64,000 nucleotides of DNA from the NCBI GenBank assembly GCA_964019695.1, contig CAXHUL010000525.1:67001-131000 (forward strand). The letters are read 5' to 3'. The translations under genes and the position numbers were made by a program. Numbering within the stretch: the stretch's first letter is position 1; every line of letters begins with the position of its first letter. The notes beneath the pieces are model-generated. The model was not told where the DNA came from. It saw nothing but the letters and a program-made list of their open reading frames with translations, and did not search any database. Source of the stretch: Loripinus fragilis. Its lineage: Eukaryota; Mollusca; Bivalvia; Lucinida; Lucinidae. Shown here one piece after another: positions 1 through 15,200 of this stretch.

Positions 1-3000
1 CGGAAAATTTTACGCAATGCCTCACAATGAAGCACTGGTCGGGGGCTAACTTCTGGCACCAGTTTCGAGCCCGTCCGTGAAAGTGACCCGCCCAAGTTTT
101 AGGCCTGGTCGGCTACTGTGGCCTAATGGGGCCTAATGGGAAGATCTTCTAATGCTCATAACTTTTTAATTTCCCGACGGAAGGCTTTGAAATTTTCACC
201 ATTTGTAGACGGCCTCCCGTACTACAAACTGATGCCCGTGTGGGCATGATGAAAATAGTAGTTCGCGAGACGGAAGCGCGTAAAGCTTCGGGGCGGCGGA
301 CTTCCACACCCCGATAACTCGGTATCGAAACATTGTTGCGGGCAGGTGCGCATGGCAATACCTGCGCCTCTGTTGGCCCTATCCGCGTGCAAAATCTAAA
401 AGCGATCAGAGCCTTAGAAAGCGCGTACAACCGCTATCCCCATTTGCCTTGGGCCCTATGGGAAAACAGGAAATATCATAATTGCGGTCCGGGGCGCGCG
501 CGCACAATGATAATTTTCACACCCGAGTAAGCTCTTTTATAGGTCAACATTTTGGAAAAAAAATTGGCTTGCTGCCCACAGCAGGAGCTGAGAACCATGC
601 ATTCGGAGGTTTTCACACCCCACCCACTAATGCCCTCAAAGTTTGAGAAAACGCGACCTTCGCGAAAAGCCCCGGAACCTATTGCAAAGTGATGAGCAGT
701 GCCCAGGAGCACCTCTCAGTCATTTGCGCAAAATTCCTTCGGCTACAAGTGGCTCAAATAAGGGCGTGAAAATTGTGCCAAAAGCCCTTTCAGGGGCTAT
801 TGCTCGGCACTCGGGGGACGGAAAATTTTACGCAATGCCTCACAATGAAGCACTGGTCGGGGGCTAACTTCTGGCACCAGTTTCGAGCCCGTCCGTGAAA
901 GTGACCCGCGCAAGTTTTAGGCCCGGTCGGCTACTGTGGCCTAATGGGGCCTAATGGGAAGATCTTCTAATGCTCATAACTTTTTAATTTCCCGACGGAA
1001 GGCTTTGAAATTTTCACCATTTGTAGACGGCCTCCCGTACTACAAACTGATGCCCGTGTGGGCATGATGAAAATAGTAGTTCGCGAGACGGAAGCGCGTA
1101 AAGCTTCGGGGCGGCGGACTTCCACACCCCGATAACTCGGTATCGAAACATTGTTGCGGGCGGGTGCGCATGGCAATACCTGCGCCTCTGTTGGCCCTAT
1201 CCGCGTGCAAAATCTAAAAGCGATCAGAGCCTTAGAAAGCGCGTACAACCGCTATCCCCATTTGCCTTGGGCCCTATGGGAAAACAGGAAATATCATAAT
1301 TGCGGTCCGGGGCGCGCGTGCACAATGATAATTTTCACACCCGAGTAAGCTCTTTTATAGGTCAACATTTTGGAAAAAAAATTGGCTTGCTGCCCACAGC
1401 AGGAGCTGAGAACCATGCATTCGGAGGTTTTCACACCCCACCCACTAATGCCCTCAAAGTTTGAGAAAACGCGACCTTCGCGAAAAGCCCCGGAACCTAT
1501 TGCAAAGTGATGAGCAGTGCCCAGGAGCACCTCTCAGTCATTTGCGCAAAATTCCTTCGGCTACAAGTGGCTCAAATAAGGGCGTGAAAATTGTGCCGAA
1601 AGCCCTTTCAGGGGCTATTGCTCGGCACTCGGGGGACGGAAAATTTTACGCAATGCCTCACAATGAAGCACTGGTCGGGGGCTAACTTCTGGCACCAGTT
1701 TCGAGCCCGTCCGTGAAAGTGACCCGCGCAAGTTTTAAGCCCGGTCGGCTACTGTGGCCTAATGGGGCCTAATGGGAAGATCTTCTAATGCTCATAACTT
1801 TTTAATTTCCCGACGGAAGGCTTTGAAATTTTCACCATTTGTAGACGGCCTCCCGTACTACAAACTGATGCCCGTGTGGGCATGATGAAAATAGTAGTTC
1901 GCGAGACGGAAGCGCGTAAAGCTTCGGGGCGGCGGACTTCCACACCCCGATAACTCGGTATCGAAACATTGTTGCGGGCGGGTGCGCATGGCAATACCTG
2001 CGCCTCTGTTGGCCCTATCCACGTGCAAAATCTAAAAGCGATCAGAGCCTTAGAAAGCGCGTACAACCGCTATCCCCATTTGCCTTGGGCCCTATGGGAA
2101 AACAGGAAATATCATAATTGCGGTCCGGGGCGCGCGCGCACAATGATAATTTTCACACCCGAGTAAGCTCTTTTATAGGTCAACATTTGGAAAAAAAATT
2201 GGCTTGCTGCCCACAGCAGGAGCTGAGAACCATGCATTCGGAGGTTTTCACACCCCACCCACTAATGCCCTCAAAGTTTGAGAAAACGCGACCTTCGCGA
2301 AAAGCCCCGGAACCTATTGCAAAGTGATGAGCAGTGCCCAGGAGCACCTCTCAGTCATTTGCGCAAAATTCCTTCGGCTACAAGTGGCTCAAATAAGGGC
2401 GTGAAAATTGTGCCGAAAGCCCTTTCAGGGGCTATTGCTCGGCACTCGGGGGACGGAAAATTTTACGCAATGCCTCACAATGAAGCACTGGTCGGGGGCT
2501 AACTTCTGGCACCAGTTTCGAGCCCGTCCGTGAAAGTGACCCGCGCAAGTTTTAGGCCCGGTCGGCTACTGTGGCCTAATGGGGCCTAATGGGAAGATCT
2601 TCTAATGCTCATAACTTTTTAATTTCCCGACGGAAGGCTTTGAAATTTTCACCATTTGTAGACGGCCTCCCGTACTACAAACTGATGCCCGTGTGGGCAT
2701 GATGAAAATAGTAGTTCGCGAGACGGAAGCGCGTAAAGCTTCGGGGCGGCGGACTTCCACACCCCGATAACTCGGTATCGAAACATTGTTGCGGGCGGGT
2801 GCGCATGGCAATACCTGCGCCTCTGTTGGCCCTATCCGCGTGCAAAATCTAAAAGCGATCAGAGCCTTAGAAAGCGCGTACAACCGCTATCCCCATTTGC
2901 CTTGGGCCCTATGGGAAAACAGGAAATATCATAATTGCGGTCCGGGGCGCGCGCGCACAATGATAATTTTCACACCCGAGTAAGCTCTTTTATAGGTCAA

Positions 3001-4054
3001 CATTTTGGAAAAAAAATTGGCTTGCTGCCCACAGCAGGAGCTGAGAACCATGCATTCGGAGGTTTTCACACCCCACCCACTAATGCCCTCAAAGTTTGAG
3101 AAAACGCGACCTTCGCGAAAAGCCCCGGAACCTATTGCAAAGTGATGAGCAGTGCCCAGGAGCACCTCTCAGTCATTTGCGCAAAATTCCTTCGGCTACA
3201 AGTGGCTCAAATAAGGGCGTGAAAATTGTGCCGAAAGCCCTTTCAGGGGCTATTGCTCGGCATTCGGGGGACGGAAAATTTTACGCAATGCCTCACAATG
3301 AAGCACTGGTCGGGGGCTAACTTCTGGCACCAGTTTCGAGCCCGTCCGTGAAAGTGACCCGCGCAAGTTTTAGGCCCGGTCGGCTACTGTGGCCTAATGG
3401 GGCCTAATGGGAAGATCTTCTAATGCTCATAACTTTTTAATTTCCCGACGGAAGGCTTTGAAATTTTCACCATTTGTAGACGGCCTCCCGTACTACAAAC
3501 TGATGCCCTTGTGGGCATGATGAAAATAGTAGTTCGCGAGACGGAAGCGCGTAAAGCTTCGGGGCGGCGGACTTCCACACCCCGATAACTCGGTATCGAA
3601 ACATTGTTGCGGGCGGGTGCGCATGGCAATACCTGCGCCTCTGTTGGCCCTATCCGCGTGCAAAATCTAAAAGCGATCAGAGCCTTAGAAAGCGCGTACA
3701 ACCGCTATCCCCATTTGCCTTGGGCCCTATGGGAAAACAGGAAATATCATAATTGCGGTCCGGGGCGCGCGCGCACAATGATAATTTTCACACCCGAGTA
3801 AGCTCTTTTATAGGTCAACATTTTGGAAAAAAAATTGGCTTGCTGCCCACAGCAGGAGCTGAGAACCATGCATTCGGAGGTTTTCACACCCCACCCACTA
3901 ATGCCCTCAAAGTTTGAGAAAACGCGACCTTCGCGAAAAGCCCCGGAACCTATTGCAAAGTGATGAGCAGTGCCCAGGAGCACCTCTCAGTCATTTGCGC
4001 AAAATTCCTTCGGCTACAAGTGGCTCAAATAAGGGCGTGAAAATTGTGCCGAAA

Positions 4055-7000
4055 CCCCTTTCAGGGGCTATTGCTCGGCACTCGGGGGATGGAAAATTTT
4101 ACGCAATGCCTCACAATGAAGCACTGGTCGGGGGCTAACTTCTGGCACCAGTTTCGAGCCCGTCCGTGAAAGTGACCCGCGCAAGTTTTAGGCCCGGTCG
4201 GCTACTGTGGCCTAATGGGGCCTAATGGGAAGATCTTCTAATGCTCATAACTTTTTAATTTCCCGACGGAAGGCTTTGAAATTTTCACCATTTGTAGACG
4301 GCCTCCCGTACTACAAACTGATGCCCGTGTGGGCATGATGAAAATAGTAGTTCGCGAGACGGAAGCGCGTAAAGCTTCGGGGCGGCGGACTTCCACACCC
4401 CGATAACTCGGTATCGAAACATTGTTGCGGGCGGGTGCGCATGGCAATACCTGCGCCTCTGTTGGCCCTATCCGCGTGCAAAATCTAAAAGCGATCAGAG
4501 CCTTAGAAAGCGCGTACAACCGCTATCCCCATTTGCCTTGGGCCCTATGGGAAAACAGGAAATATCATAATTGCGGTCCAGGGCGCGCGCGCACAATGAT
4601 AATTTTCACACCCGAGTAAGCTCTTTTATAGGTCAACATTTTGGAAAAAAAATTGGCTTGCTGCCCACAGCAGGAGCTGAGAACCATGCATTCGGAGGTT
4701 TTCACACCCCAACCACTAATGCCCTCAAAGTTTGAGAAAACGCGACCTTCGCGAAAAGCCCCGGAACCTATTGCAAAGTGATGAGCAGTGCCCAGGAGCA
4801 CCTCTCAGTCATTTGCGCAAAATTCCTTCGGCTACAAGTGGCTCAAATAAGGGCGTGAAAATTGTGCCGAAAGCCCTTTCAGGGGCTATTGCTCGGCACT
4901 CGGGGGACGGAAAATTTTATGCAATGCCTCACAATGAAGCACTGGTCGGGGGCTAACTTCTGGCACCAGTTTCGAGCCCGTCCGTGAAAGTGACCCGCGC
5001 AAGTTTTAGGCCCGGTCGGCTACTGTGGCCTAATGGGGCCTAATGGGAAGATCTTCTAATGCTCATAACTTTTTAATTTCCCGACGGAAGGCTTTGAAAT
5101 TTTCACCATTTGTAGACGGCCTCCCGTACTACAAACTGATGCCCGTGTGGGCATGATGAAAATAGTAGTTCGCGAGACGGAAGCGCGTAAAGCTTCGGGG
5201 CGGAGGACTTCCACACCCCGATAACTCGGTATCGAAACATTGTTGCGGGCGGGTGCGCATGGCAATACCTGCGCCTCTGTTGGCCCTATCCGTGTGCAAA
5301 ATCTAAAAGCGATCAGAGCCTTAGAAAGCGCGTACAACCGCTATCCCCATTTGCCTTGGGCCCTATGGGAAAACAGGAAATATCATAATTGCGGTCCGGG
5401 GCGCGCGTGCACAATGATAATTTTCACACCCGAGTAAGCTCTTTTATAGGTCAACATTTTGAAAAAAAAATTGGCTTGCTGCCCACAGCAGGAGCTGAGA
5501 ACCATGCATTCGGAGGTTTTCACACCCCACCCACTAATGCCCTCAAAGTTTGAGAAAACGCGACCTTCGCGAAAAGCCCCGGAACCTATTGCAAAGTGAT
5601 GAGCAGTGCCCAGGAGCACCTCTCAGTCATTTGCGCAAAATTCCTTCGGCTACAAGTGGCTCAAATAAGGGCGTGAAAATTGTGCCGAAAGCCGTTTCAG
5701 GGGCTATTGCTCGGCACTCGGGGGACGGAAAATTTTACGCAATGCCTCACAATGAAGCACTGGTCGGGGGCTAACTTCTGGCACCAGTTTCGAGCCCGTC
5801 CGTGAAAGTGACCCGCGCAAGTTTTAGGCCCGGTCGGCTACTGTGGCCTAATGGGGCCTAATGGGAAGATCTTCTAATGCTCATAACTTTTTAATTTCCC
5901 GACGGAAGGCTTTGAAATTTTCACCATTTGTAGACGGCCTCCCGTACTACAAACTGATGCCCGTGTGGGCATGATGAAAATAGTAGTTCGCGAGACGGAA
6001 GCGCGTAAAGCTTCGGGGCGGAGGACTTCCACACCCCGATAACTCGGTATCGAAACATTGTTGCGGGCGGGTGCGCATGGCAATACCTGCGCCTCTGTTG
6101 GCCCTATCCGCGTGCAAAATCTAAAAGCGATCAGAGCCTTAGAAAGCGCGTACAACCGCTATCCCCATTTGCCTTGGGCCCTATGGGAAAACAGGAAATA
6201 TCATAATTGCGGTCCGGGGCGCGCGCGCACAATGATAATTTTCACACCCGAGTAAGCTCTTTTATAGGTCAACATTTTGGAAAAAAAATTGGCTTGCTGC
6301 CCACAGCAGGAGCTGAGAACCATGCATTCGGAGGTTTTCACACCCCACCCACTAATGCCCTCAAAGTTTGAGAAAACGCGACCTTCGCGAAAAGCCCCGG
6401 AACCTATTGCAAAGTGATGAGCAGTGCCCAGGAGCACCTCTCAGTCATTTGCGCAAAATTCCTTCGGCTACAAGTGGCTCAAATAAGGGCGTGAAAATTG
6501 TGCCGAAAGCCCTTTCAGGGGCTATTGCTCGGCACTCGGGGGACGGAAAATTTTACGCAATGCCTCACAATGAAGCACTGGTCGGGGGCTAACTTCTGGC
6601 ACCAGTTTCGAGCCCGTCCGTGAAAGTGACCCGCGCAAGTTTTAGGCCCGGTCGGCTACTGTGGCCTAATGGGGCCTAATGGGAAGATCTTCTAATGCTC
6701 ATAACTTTTTAATTTCCCGACGGAAGGCTTTGAAATTTTCACCATTTGTAGACGGCCTCCCGTACTACAAACTGATGCCCGTGTGGGCATGATGAAAATA
6801 GTAGTTCGCGAGACGGAAGCGCGTAAAGCTTCGGGGCGGCGGACTTCCACACCCCGATAACTCGGTATCGAAACATTGTTGCGGGCGGGTGCGCATGGCA
6901 ATACCTGCGCCTCTGTTGGCCCTATCCGCGTGCAAAATCTAAAAGCGATCAGAGCCTTAGAAAGCGCGTACAACCGCTATCCCCATTTGCCTTGGGCCCT

Positions 7001-7362
7001 ATGGGAAAACAGGAAATATCATAATTGCGATCCGGGGCGCGCGCGCACAATGATAATTTTCACACCCGAGTAAGCTCTTTTATAGGTCAACATTTTGGAA
7101 AAAAAATTGGCTTGCTGCCCACAGCAGGAGCTGAGAACCATGCATTCGGAGGTTTTCACACCCCACCCACTAATGCCCTCAAAGTTTGAGAAAACGCGAC
7201 CTTCGCGAAAAGCCCCGGAACCTATTGCAAAGTGATGAGCAGTGCCCAGGAGCACCTCTCAGTCATTTGCGCAAAATTCCTTCGGCTACAAGTGGCTCAA
7301 ATAAGGGCGTGAAAATTGTGCCGAAACCCCTTTCAGGGGCTATTGCTCGGCACTCGGGGGAT
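4055..7362 (+). repeat. Four-monomer spaced haplotype within block A
   Basis: Linked variants C4055 and T4090 recur at C7327 and T7362, 3,272 bp (4 x 818) away. C4055 changes the left arm of the AGCCC-GGGCT hairpin. The G-to-C change at this hairpin position also appears once in the right array, at 43991 on the other strand. Confidence 0.8.
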
Positions 7363-7691
7363 GGAAAATTTTACGCAATGCCTCACAATGAAGCACTGGT
7401 CGGGGGCTAACTTCTGGCACCAGTTTCGAGCCCGTCCGTGAAAGTGACCCGCGCAAGTTTTAGGCCCGGTCGGCTACTGTGGCCTAATGGGGCCTAATGG
7501 GAAGATCTTCTAATGCTCATAACTTTTTAATTTCCCGACGGAAGGCTTTGAAATTTTCACCATTTGTAGACGGCCTCCCGTACTACAAACTGATGCCCGT
7601 GTGGGCATGATGAAAATAGTAGTTCGCGAGACGGAAGCGCGTAAAGCTTCGGGGCGGCGGACTTCCACACCCCGATAACTCGGTATCGAAA

Positions 7692-9738
7692 TATTGTTGT
7701 GGGCGGGTGCGCATGGCAATACCTGCGCCTCTGTTGGCCCTATCCGCGTGCAAAATCTAAAAGCGATCAGAGCCTTAGAAAGCGCGTACAACCGCTATCC
7801 CCATTTGCCTTGGGCCCTATAGGAAAACAGGAAATATCATAATTGCGGTCCGGGGCGCGCGCGCACAATGATAATTTTCACACCCGAGTAAGCTCTTTTA
7901 TAGGTCAACATTTTGGAAAAAAAATTGGCTTGCTGCCCACAGCAGGAGCTGAGAACCATGCATTCGGAGGTTTTCACACCCCACCCACTAATGCCCTCAA
8001 AGTTTGAGAAAACGCGACCTTCGCGAAAAGCCCCGGAACCTATTGCAAAGTGATGAGCAGTGCCCAGGAGCACCTCTCAGTCATTTGCGCAAAATTCCTT
8101 CAGCTACAAGTGGCTCAAATAAGGGCGTGAAAATTGTGCCGAAAGCCCTTTCAGGGGCTATTGCTCGGCACTCGGGGGACGGAAAATTTTACGCAATGCC
8201 TCACAATGAAGCACTGGTCGGGGGCTAACTTCTGGCACCAGTTTCGAGCCCGTCCGTGAAAGTGACCCGCGCAAGTTTTAGGCCCGGTCGGCTACTGTGG
8301 CCTAATGGGGCCTAATGGGAAGATCTTCTAATGCTCATAACTTTTTAATTTCCCGACGGAAGGCTTTGAAATTTTCACCATTTGTAGACGGCCTCCCGTA
8401 CTACAAACTGATGCCCGTGTGGGCATGATGAAAATAGTAGTTTGCGAGACGGAAGCGCGTAAAGCTTCGGGGCGGCGGACTTCCACACCCCGATAACTCG
8501 GTATCGAAACATTGTTGCGGGCGGGTGCGCATGGCAATACCTGCGCCTCTGTTGGCCCTATCCGCGTGCAAAATCTAAAAGCGATCAGAGCCTTAGAAAG
8601 CGCGTACAACCGCTATCCCCATTTGCCTTGGGCCCTATGGGAAAACAGGAAATATCATAATTGCGGTCCGGGGCGCGCGCGCACAATGATAATTTTCACA
8701 CCCGAGTAAGCTCTTTTATAGGTCAACATTTTGGAAAAAAAATTGGCTTGCTGCCCACAGCAGGAGCTGAGAACCATGCATTCGGAGGTTTTCACACCCC
8801 ACCCACTAATGCCCTCAAAGTTTGAGAAAACGCGACCTTCGCGAAAAGCCCCGGAACCTATTGCAAAGTGATGAGCAGTGCCCAGGAGCACCTCTCAGTC
8901 ATTTGCGCAAAATTCCTTCGGCTACAAGTGGCTCAAATAAGGGCGTGAAAATTGTGCCGAAAGCCCTTTCAGGGGCTATTGCTCGGCACTCGGGGGACGG
9001 AAAATTTTACGCAATGCCTCACAATGAAGCACTGGTCGGGGGCTAACTTCTGGCACCAGTTTCGAGCCCGTCCGTGAAAGTGACCCGCGCAAGTTTTAGG
9101 CCCGGTCGGCTACTGTGGCCTAATGGGGCCTAATGGGAAGATCTTCTAATGCTCATAACTTTTTAATTTCCCGACGGAAGGCTTTGAAATTTTCACCATT
9201 TGTAGACGGCCTCCCGTACTACAAACTGATGCCCGTGTGGGCATGATGAAAATAGTAGTTCGCGAGACGGAAGCGCGTAAAGCTTCGGGGCGGCGGACTT
9301 CCACACCCCGATAACTCGGTATCGAAATATTGTTGTGGGCGGGTGCGCATGGCAATACCTGCGCCTCTGTTGGCCCTATCCGCGTGCAAAATCTAAAAGC
9401 GATCAGAGCCTTAGAAAGCGCGTACAACCGCTATCCCCATTTGCCTTGGGCCCTATAGGAAAACAGGAAATATCATAATTGCGGTCCGGGGCGCGCGCGC
9501 ACAATGATAATTTTCACACCCGAGTAAGCTCTTTTATAGGTCAACATTTTGGAAAAAAAATTGGCTTGCTGCCCACAGCAGGAGCTGAGAACCATGCATT
9601 CGGAGGTTTTCACACCCCACCCACTAATGCCCTCAAAGTTTGAGAAAACGCGACCTTCGCGAAAAGCCCCGGAACCTATTGCAAAGTGATGAGCAGTGCC
9701 CAGGAGCACCTCTCAGTCATTTGCGCAAAATTCCTTCA
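7692..9738 (+). repeat. Two-monomer duplication marked by a four-variant haplotype
   Basis: The linked variants T7692, T7700, A7821 and A8102 recur 1,636 bp (2 x 818) later at T9328, T9336, A9457 and A9738. The whole arrangement is copied again in block B, at 16690 onward and 18326 onward. The dimer duplication therefore predates the 11-monomer duplication, which gives a relative order of events. Confidence 0.88.
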
Positions 9739-12258
9739 GCTACAAGTGGCTCAAATAAGGGCGTGAAAATTGTGCCGAAAGCCCTTTCAGGGGCTATTGC
9801 TCGGCACTCGGGGGACGGAAAATTTTACGCAATGCCTCACAATGAAGCACTGGTCGGGGGCTAACTTCTGGCACCAGTTTCGAGCCCGTCCGTGAAAGTG
9901 ACCCGCGCAAGTTTTAGGCCCGGTCGGCTACTGTGGCCTAATGGGGCCTAATGGGAAGATCTTCTAATGCTCATAACTTTTTAATTTCCCGACGGAAGGC
10001 TTTGAAATTTTCACCATTTGTAGACGGCCTCCCGTACTACAAACTGATGCCCGTGTGGGCATGATGAAAATAGTATTTCGCGAGACGGAAGCGCGTAAAG
10101 CTTCGGGGCGGCGGACTTCCACACCCCGATAACTCGGTATCGAAACATTGTTGCGGGCGGGTGCGCATGGCAATACCTGCGCCTCTGTTGGCCCTATCCG
10201 CGTGCAAAATCTAAAAGCGATCAGAGCCTTAGAAAGCGCGTACAACCGCTATCCCCATTTGCCTTGGGCCCTATGGGAAAACAGGAAATATCATAATTGC
10301 GGTCCGGGGCGCGCGCGCACAATGATAATTTTCACACCCGAGTAAGCTCTTTTATAGGTCAACATTTTGGAAAAAAAATTGGCTTGCTGCCCACAGCAGG
10401 AGCTGAGAACCATGCATTCGGAGGTTTTCACACCCCACCCACTAATGCCCTCAAAGTTTGAGAAAACGCGACCTTCGCGAAAAGCCCCGGAACCTATTGC
10501 AAAGTGATGAGCAGTGCCCAGGAGCACCTCTCAGTCATTTGCGCAAAATTCCTTTGGCTACAAGTGGCTCAAATAAGGGCGTGAAAATTGTGCCGAAAGC
10601 CCTTTCAGGGGCTATTGCTCGGCACTCGGGGGACGGAAAATTTTACGCAATGCCTCACAATGAAGCACTGGTCGGGGGCTAACTTCTGGCACCAGTTTCG
10701 AGCCCGTCCGTGAAAGTGACCCGCGCAAGTTTTAGGCCCGGTCGGCTACTGTGGCCTAATGGGGCCTAATGGGAAGATCTTCTAATGCTCATAACTTTTT
10801 AATTTCCCGACGGAAGGCTTTGAAATTTCCACCATTTGTAGACGGCCTCCCGTACTACAAACTGATGCCCGTGTGGGCATGATGAAAATAGTAGTTCGCG
10901 AGACGGAAGCGCGTAAAGCTTCGGGGCGGCGGACTTCCACACCCCGATAACTCGGTATCGAAACATTGTTGCGGGCGGGTGCGCATGGCAATACCTGCGC
11001 CTCTGTTGGCCCTATCCGCGTGCAAAATCTAAAAGCGATCAGAGCCTTAGAAAGCGCGTACAACCGCTATCCCCATTTGCCTTGGGCCCTATGGGAAAAC
11101 AGGAAATATCATAATTGCGGTCTGGGGCGCGCGCGCACAATGATAATTTTCACACCCGAGTAAGCTCTTTTATAGGTCAACATTTTGGAAAAAAAATTGG
11201 CTTGCTGCCCACAGCAGGAGCTGAGAACCATGCATTCGGAGGTTTTCACACCCCACCCACTAATGCCCTCAAAGTTTGAGAAAACGCGACCTTCGCGAAA
11301 AGCCCCAGAACCTATTGCAAAGTGATGAGCAGTGCCCAGGAGCACCTCTCAGTCATTTGCGCAAAATTCCTTCGGCTACAAGTGGCTCAAATAAGGGCGT
11401 GAAAATTGTGCCGAAAGCCCTTTCAGGGGCTATTGCTTGGCACTCGGGGGACGGAAAATTTTACGCAATGCCTCACAATGAAGCACTGGTCGGGGGCTAA
11501 CTTCTGGCACCAGTTTCGAGCCCGTCCGTGAAAGTGACCCGCGCAAGTTTTAGGCCCGGTCGGCTACTGTGGCCTAATGGGGCCTAATGGGAAGATCTTC
11601 TAATGCTCATAACTTTTTAATTTCCCGACGGAAGGCTTTGAAATTTTCACCATTTGTAGACGGCCTCCCGTACTACAAACTGATGCCCGTGTGGGCATGA
11701 TGAAAATAGTAGTTTGCGAGACGGAAGCGCGTAAAGCTTCGGGGCGGCGGACTTCCACACCCCGATAACTCGGTATCGAAACATTGTTGCGGGCGGGTGC
11801 GCATGGCAATACCTGCGCCTCTGTTGGCCCTATCCGCGTGCAAAATCTAAAAGCGATCAGAGCCTTAGAAAGCGCGTACAACCGCTATCCCCATTTGCCT
11901 TGGGCCCTATGGGAAAACAGGAAATATCATAATTGCGGTCCGGGGCGCGCGCGCACAATGATAATTTTCACACACGAGTAAGCTCTTTTATAGGTCAACA
12001 TTTTGGAAAAAAAATTGGCTTGCTGCCCACAGCAGGAGCTGAGAACCATGCATTCGGAGGTTTTCACACCCCACCCACTAATGCCCTCAAAGTTTGAGAA
12101 AACGCGACCTTCGCGAAAAGCCCCGGAACCTATTGCAAAGTGATGAGCAGTGCCCAGGAGCACCTCTCAGTCATTTGCGCAAAATTCCTTCGGCTACAAG
12201 TGGCTCAAATAAGGGCGTGAAAATTGTGCCGAAAGCCCTTTCAGGGGCTATTGCTCGG

Positions 12259-15200
12259 CATTCGGGGGACGGAAAATTTTACGCAATGCCTCACAATGAA
12301 GCACTGGTCGGGGGCTAACTTCTGGCACCAGTTTCGAGCCCGTCCGTGAAAGTGACCCGCGCAAGTTTTAGGCCCGGTCGGCTACTGTGGCCTAATGGGG
12401 CCTAATGGGAAGATCTTCTAATGCTCATAACTTTTTAATTTCCCGACGGAAGGCTTTGAAATTTTCACCATTTGTAGACGGCCTCCCGTACTACAAACTG
12501 ATGCCCTTGTGGGCATGATGAAAATAGTAGTTCGCGAGACGGAAGCGCGTAAAGCTTCGGGGCGGCGGACTTCCACACCCCGATAACTCGGTATCGAAAC
12601 ATTGTTGCGGGCGGGTGCGCATGGCAATACCTGCGCCTCTGTTGGCCCTATCCGCGTGCAAAATCTAAAAGCGATCAGAGCCTTAGAAAGCGCGTACAAC
12701 CGCTATCCCCATTTGCCTTGGGCCCTATGGGAAAACAGGAAATATCATAATTGCGGTCCGGGGCGCGCGCGCACAATGATAATTTTCACACCCGAGTAAG
12801 CTCTTTTATAGGTCAACATTTTGGAAAAAAAATTGGCTTGCTGCCCACAGCAGGAGCTGAGAACCATGCATTCGGAGGTTTTCACACCCCACCCACTAAT
12901 GCCCTCAAAGTTTGAGAAAACGCGACCTTCGCGAAAAGCCCCGGAACCTATTGCAAAGTGATGAGCAGTGCCCAGGAGCACCTCTCAGTCATTTGCGCAA
13001 AATTCCTTCGGCTACAAGTGGCTCAAATAAGGGCGTGAAAATTGTGCCGAAACCCCTTTCAGGGGCTATTGCTCGGCACTCGGGGGATGGAAAATTTTAC
13101 GCAATGCCTCACAATGAAGCACTGGTCGGGGGCTAACTTCTGGCACCAGTTTCGAGCCCGTCCGTGAAAGTGACCCGCGCAAGTTTTAGGCCCGGTCGGC
13201 TACTGTGGCCTAATGGGGCCTAATGGGAAGATCTTCTAATGCTCATAACTTTTTAATTTCCCGACGGAAGGCTTTGAAATTTTCACCATTTGTAGACGGC
13301 CTCCCGTACTACAAACTGATGCCCGTGTGGGCATGATGAAAATAGTAGTTCGCGAGACGGAAGCGCGTAAAGCTTCGGGGCGGCGGACTTCCACACCCCG
13401 ATAACTCGGTATCGAAACATTGTTGCGGGCGGGTGCGCATGGCAATACCTGCGCCTCTGTTGGCCCTATCCGCGTGCAAAATCTAAAAGCGATCAGAGCC
13501 TTAGAAAGCGCGTACAACCGCTATCCCCATTTGCCTTGGGCCCTATGGGAAAACAGGAAATATCATAATTGCGGTCCAGGGCGCGCGCGCACAATGATAA
13601 TTTTCACACCCGAGTAAGCTCTTTTATAGGTCAACATTTTGGAAAAAAAATTGGCTTGCTGCCCACAGCAGGAGCTGAGAACCATGCATTCGGAGGTTTT
13701 CACACCCCAACCACTAATGCCCTCAAAGTTTGAGAAAACGCGACCTTCGCGAAAAGCCCCGGAACCTATTGCAAAGTGATGAGCAGTGCCCAGGAGCACC
13801 TCTCAGTCATTTGCGCAAAATTCCTTCGGCTACAAGTGGCTCAAATAAGGGCGTGAAAATTGTGCCGAAAGCCCTTTCAGGGGCTATTGCTCGGCACTCG
13901 GGGGACGGAAAATTTTATGCAATGCCTCACAATGAAGCACTGGTCGGGGGCTAACTTCTGGCACCAGTTTCGAGCCCGTCCGTGAAAGTGACCCGCGCAA
14001 GTTTTAGGCCCGGTCGGCTACTGTGGCCTAATGGGGCCTAATGGGAAGATCTTCTAATGCTCATAACTTTTTAATTTCCCGACGGAAGGCTTTGAAATTT
14101 TCACCATTTGTAGACGGCCTCCCGTACTACAAACTGATGCCCGTGTGGGCATGATGAAAATAGTAGTTCGCGAGACGGAAGCGCGTAAAGCTTCGGGGCG
14201 GAGGACTTCCACACCCCGATAACTCGGTATCGAAACATTGTTGCGGGCGGGTGCGCATGGCAATACCTGCGCCTCTGTTGGCCCTATCCGCGTGCAAAAT
14301 CTAAAAGCGATCAGAGCCTTAGAAAGCGCGTACAACCGCTATCCCCATTTGCCTTGGGCCCTATGGGAAAACAGGAAATATCATAATTGCGGTCCGGGGC
14401 GCGCGTGCACAATGATAATTTTCACACCCGAGTAAGCTCTTTTATAGGTCAACATTTTGAAAAAAAAATTGGCTTGCTGCCCACAGCAGGAGCTGAGAAC
14501 CATGCATTCGGAGGTTTTCACACCCCACCCACTAATGCCCTCAAAGTTTGAGAAAACGCGACCTTCGCGAAAAGCCCCGGAACCTATTGCAAAGTGATGA
14601 GCAGTGCCCAGGAGCACCTCTCAGTCATTTGCGCAAAATTCCTTCGGCTACAAGTGGCTCAAATAAGGGCGTGAAAATTGTGCCGAAAGCCGTTTCAGGG
14701 GCTATTGCTCGGCACTCGGGGGACGGAAAATTTTACGCAATGCCTCACAATGAAGCACTGGTCGGGGGCTAACTTCTGGCACCAGTTTCGAGCCCGTCCG
14801 TGAAAGTGACCCGCGCAAGTTTTAGGCCCGGTCGGCTACTGTGGCCTAATGGGGCCTAATGGGAAGATCTTCTAATGCTCATAACTTTTTAATTTCCCGA
14901 CGGAAGGCTTTGAAATTTTCACCATTTGTAGACGGCCTCCCGTACTACAAACTGATGCCCGTGTGGGCATGATGAAAATAGTAGTTCGCGAGACGGAAGC
15001 GCGTAAAGCTTCGGGGCGGAGGACTTCCACACCCCGATAACTCGGTATCGAAACATTGTTGCGGGCGGGTGCGCATGGCAATACCTGCGCCTCTGTTGGC
15101 CCTATCCGCGTGCAAAATCTAAAAGCGATCAGAGCCTTAGAAAGCGCGTACAACCGCTATCCCCATTTGCCTTGGGCCCTATGGGAAAACAGGAAATATC

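Larger units (their letters stand above)
3261..12258 (+). repeat. Higher-order block A, 11 monomers (8,998 bp)
   Basis: Rare variants in this block recur exactly 8,998 bp (11 x 818) downstream. Pairs include 3263/12261, 3509/12507, 4055/13053, 4090/13088, 5204/14202, 6022/15020, 7692/16690, 10075/19073-19074, 10829/19827, 11123/20121, 11437/20435-20436 and 11715/20713. Over the shared interval I saw only two differences: 5293 T versus 14291 C, and 6466 G versus 15464 A. The exact breakpoints cannot be placed more finely than the spacing of the variants. The first shared marker is 3263 and the last is 11715. Confidence 0.93.
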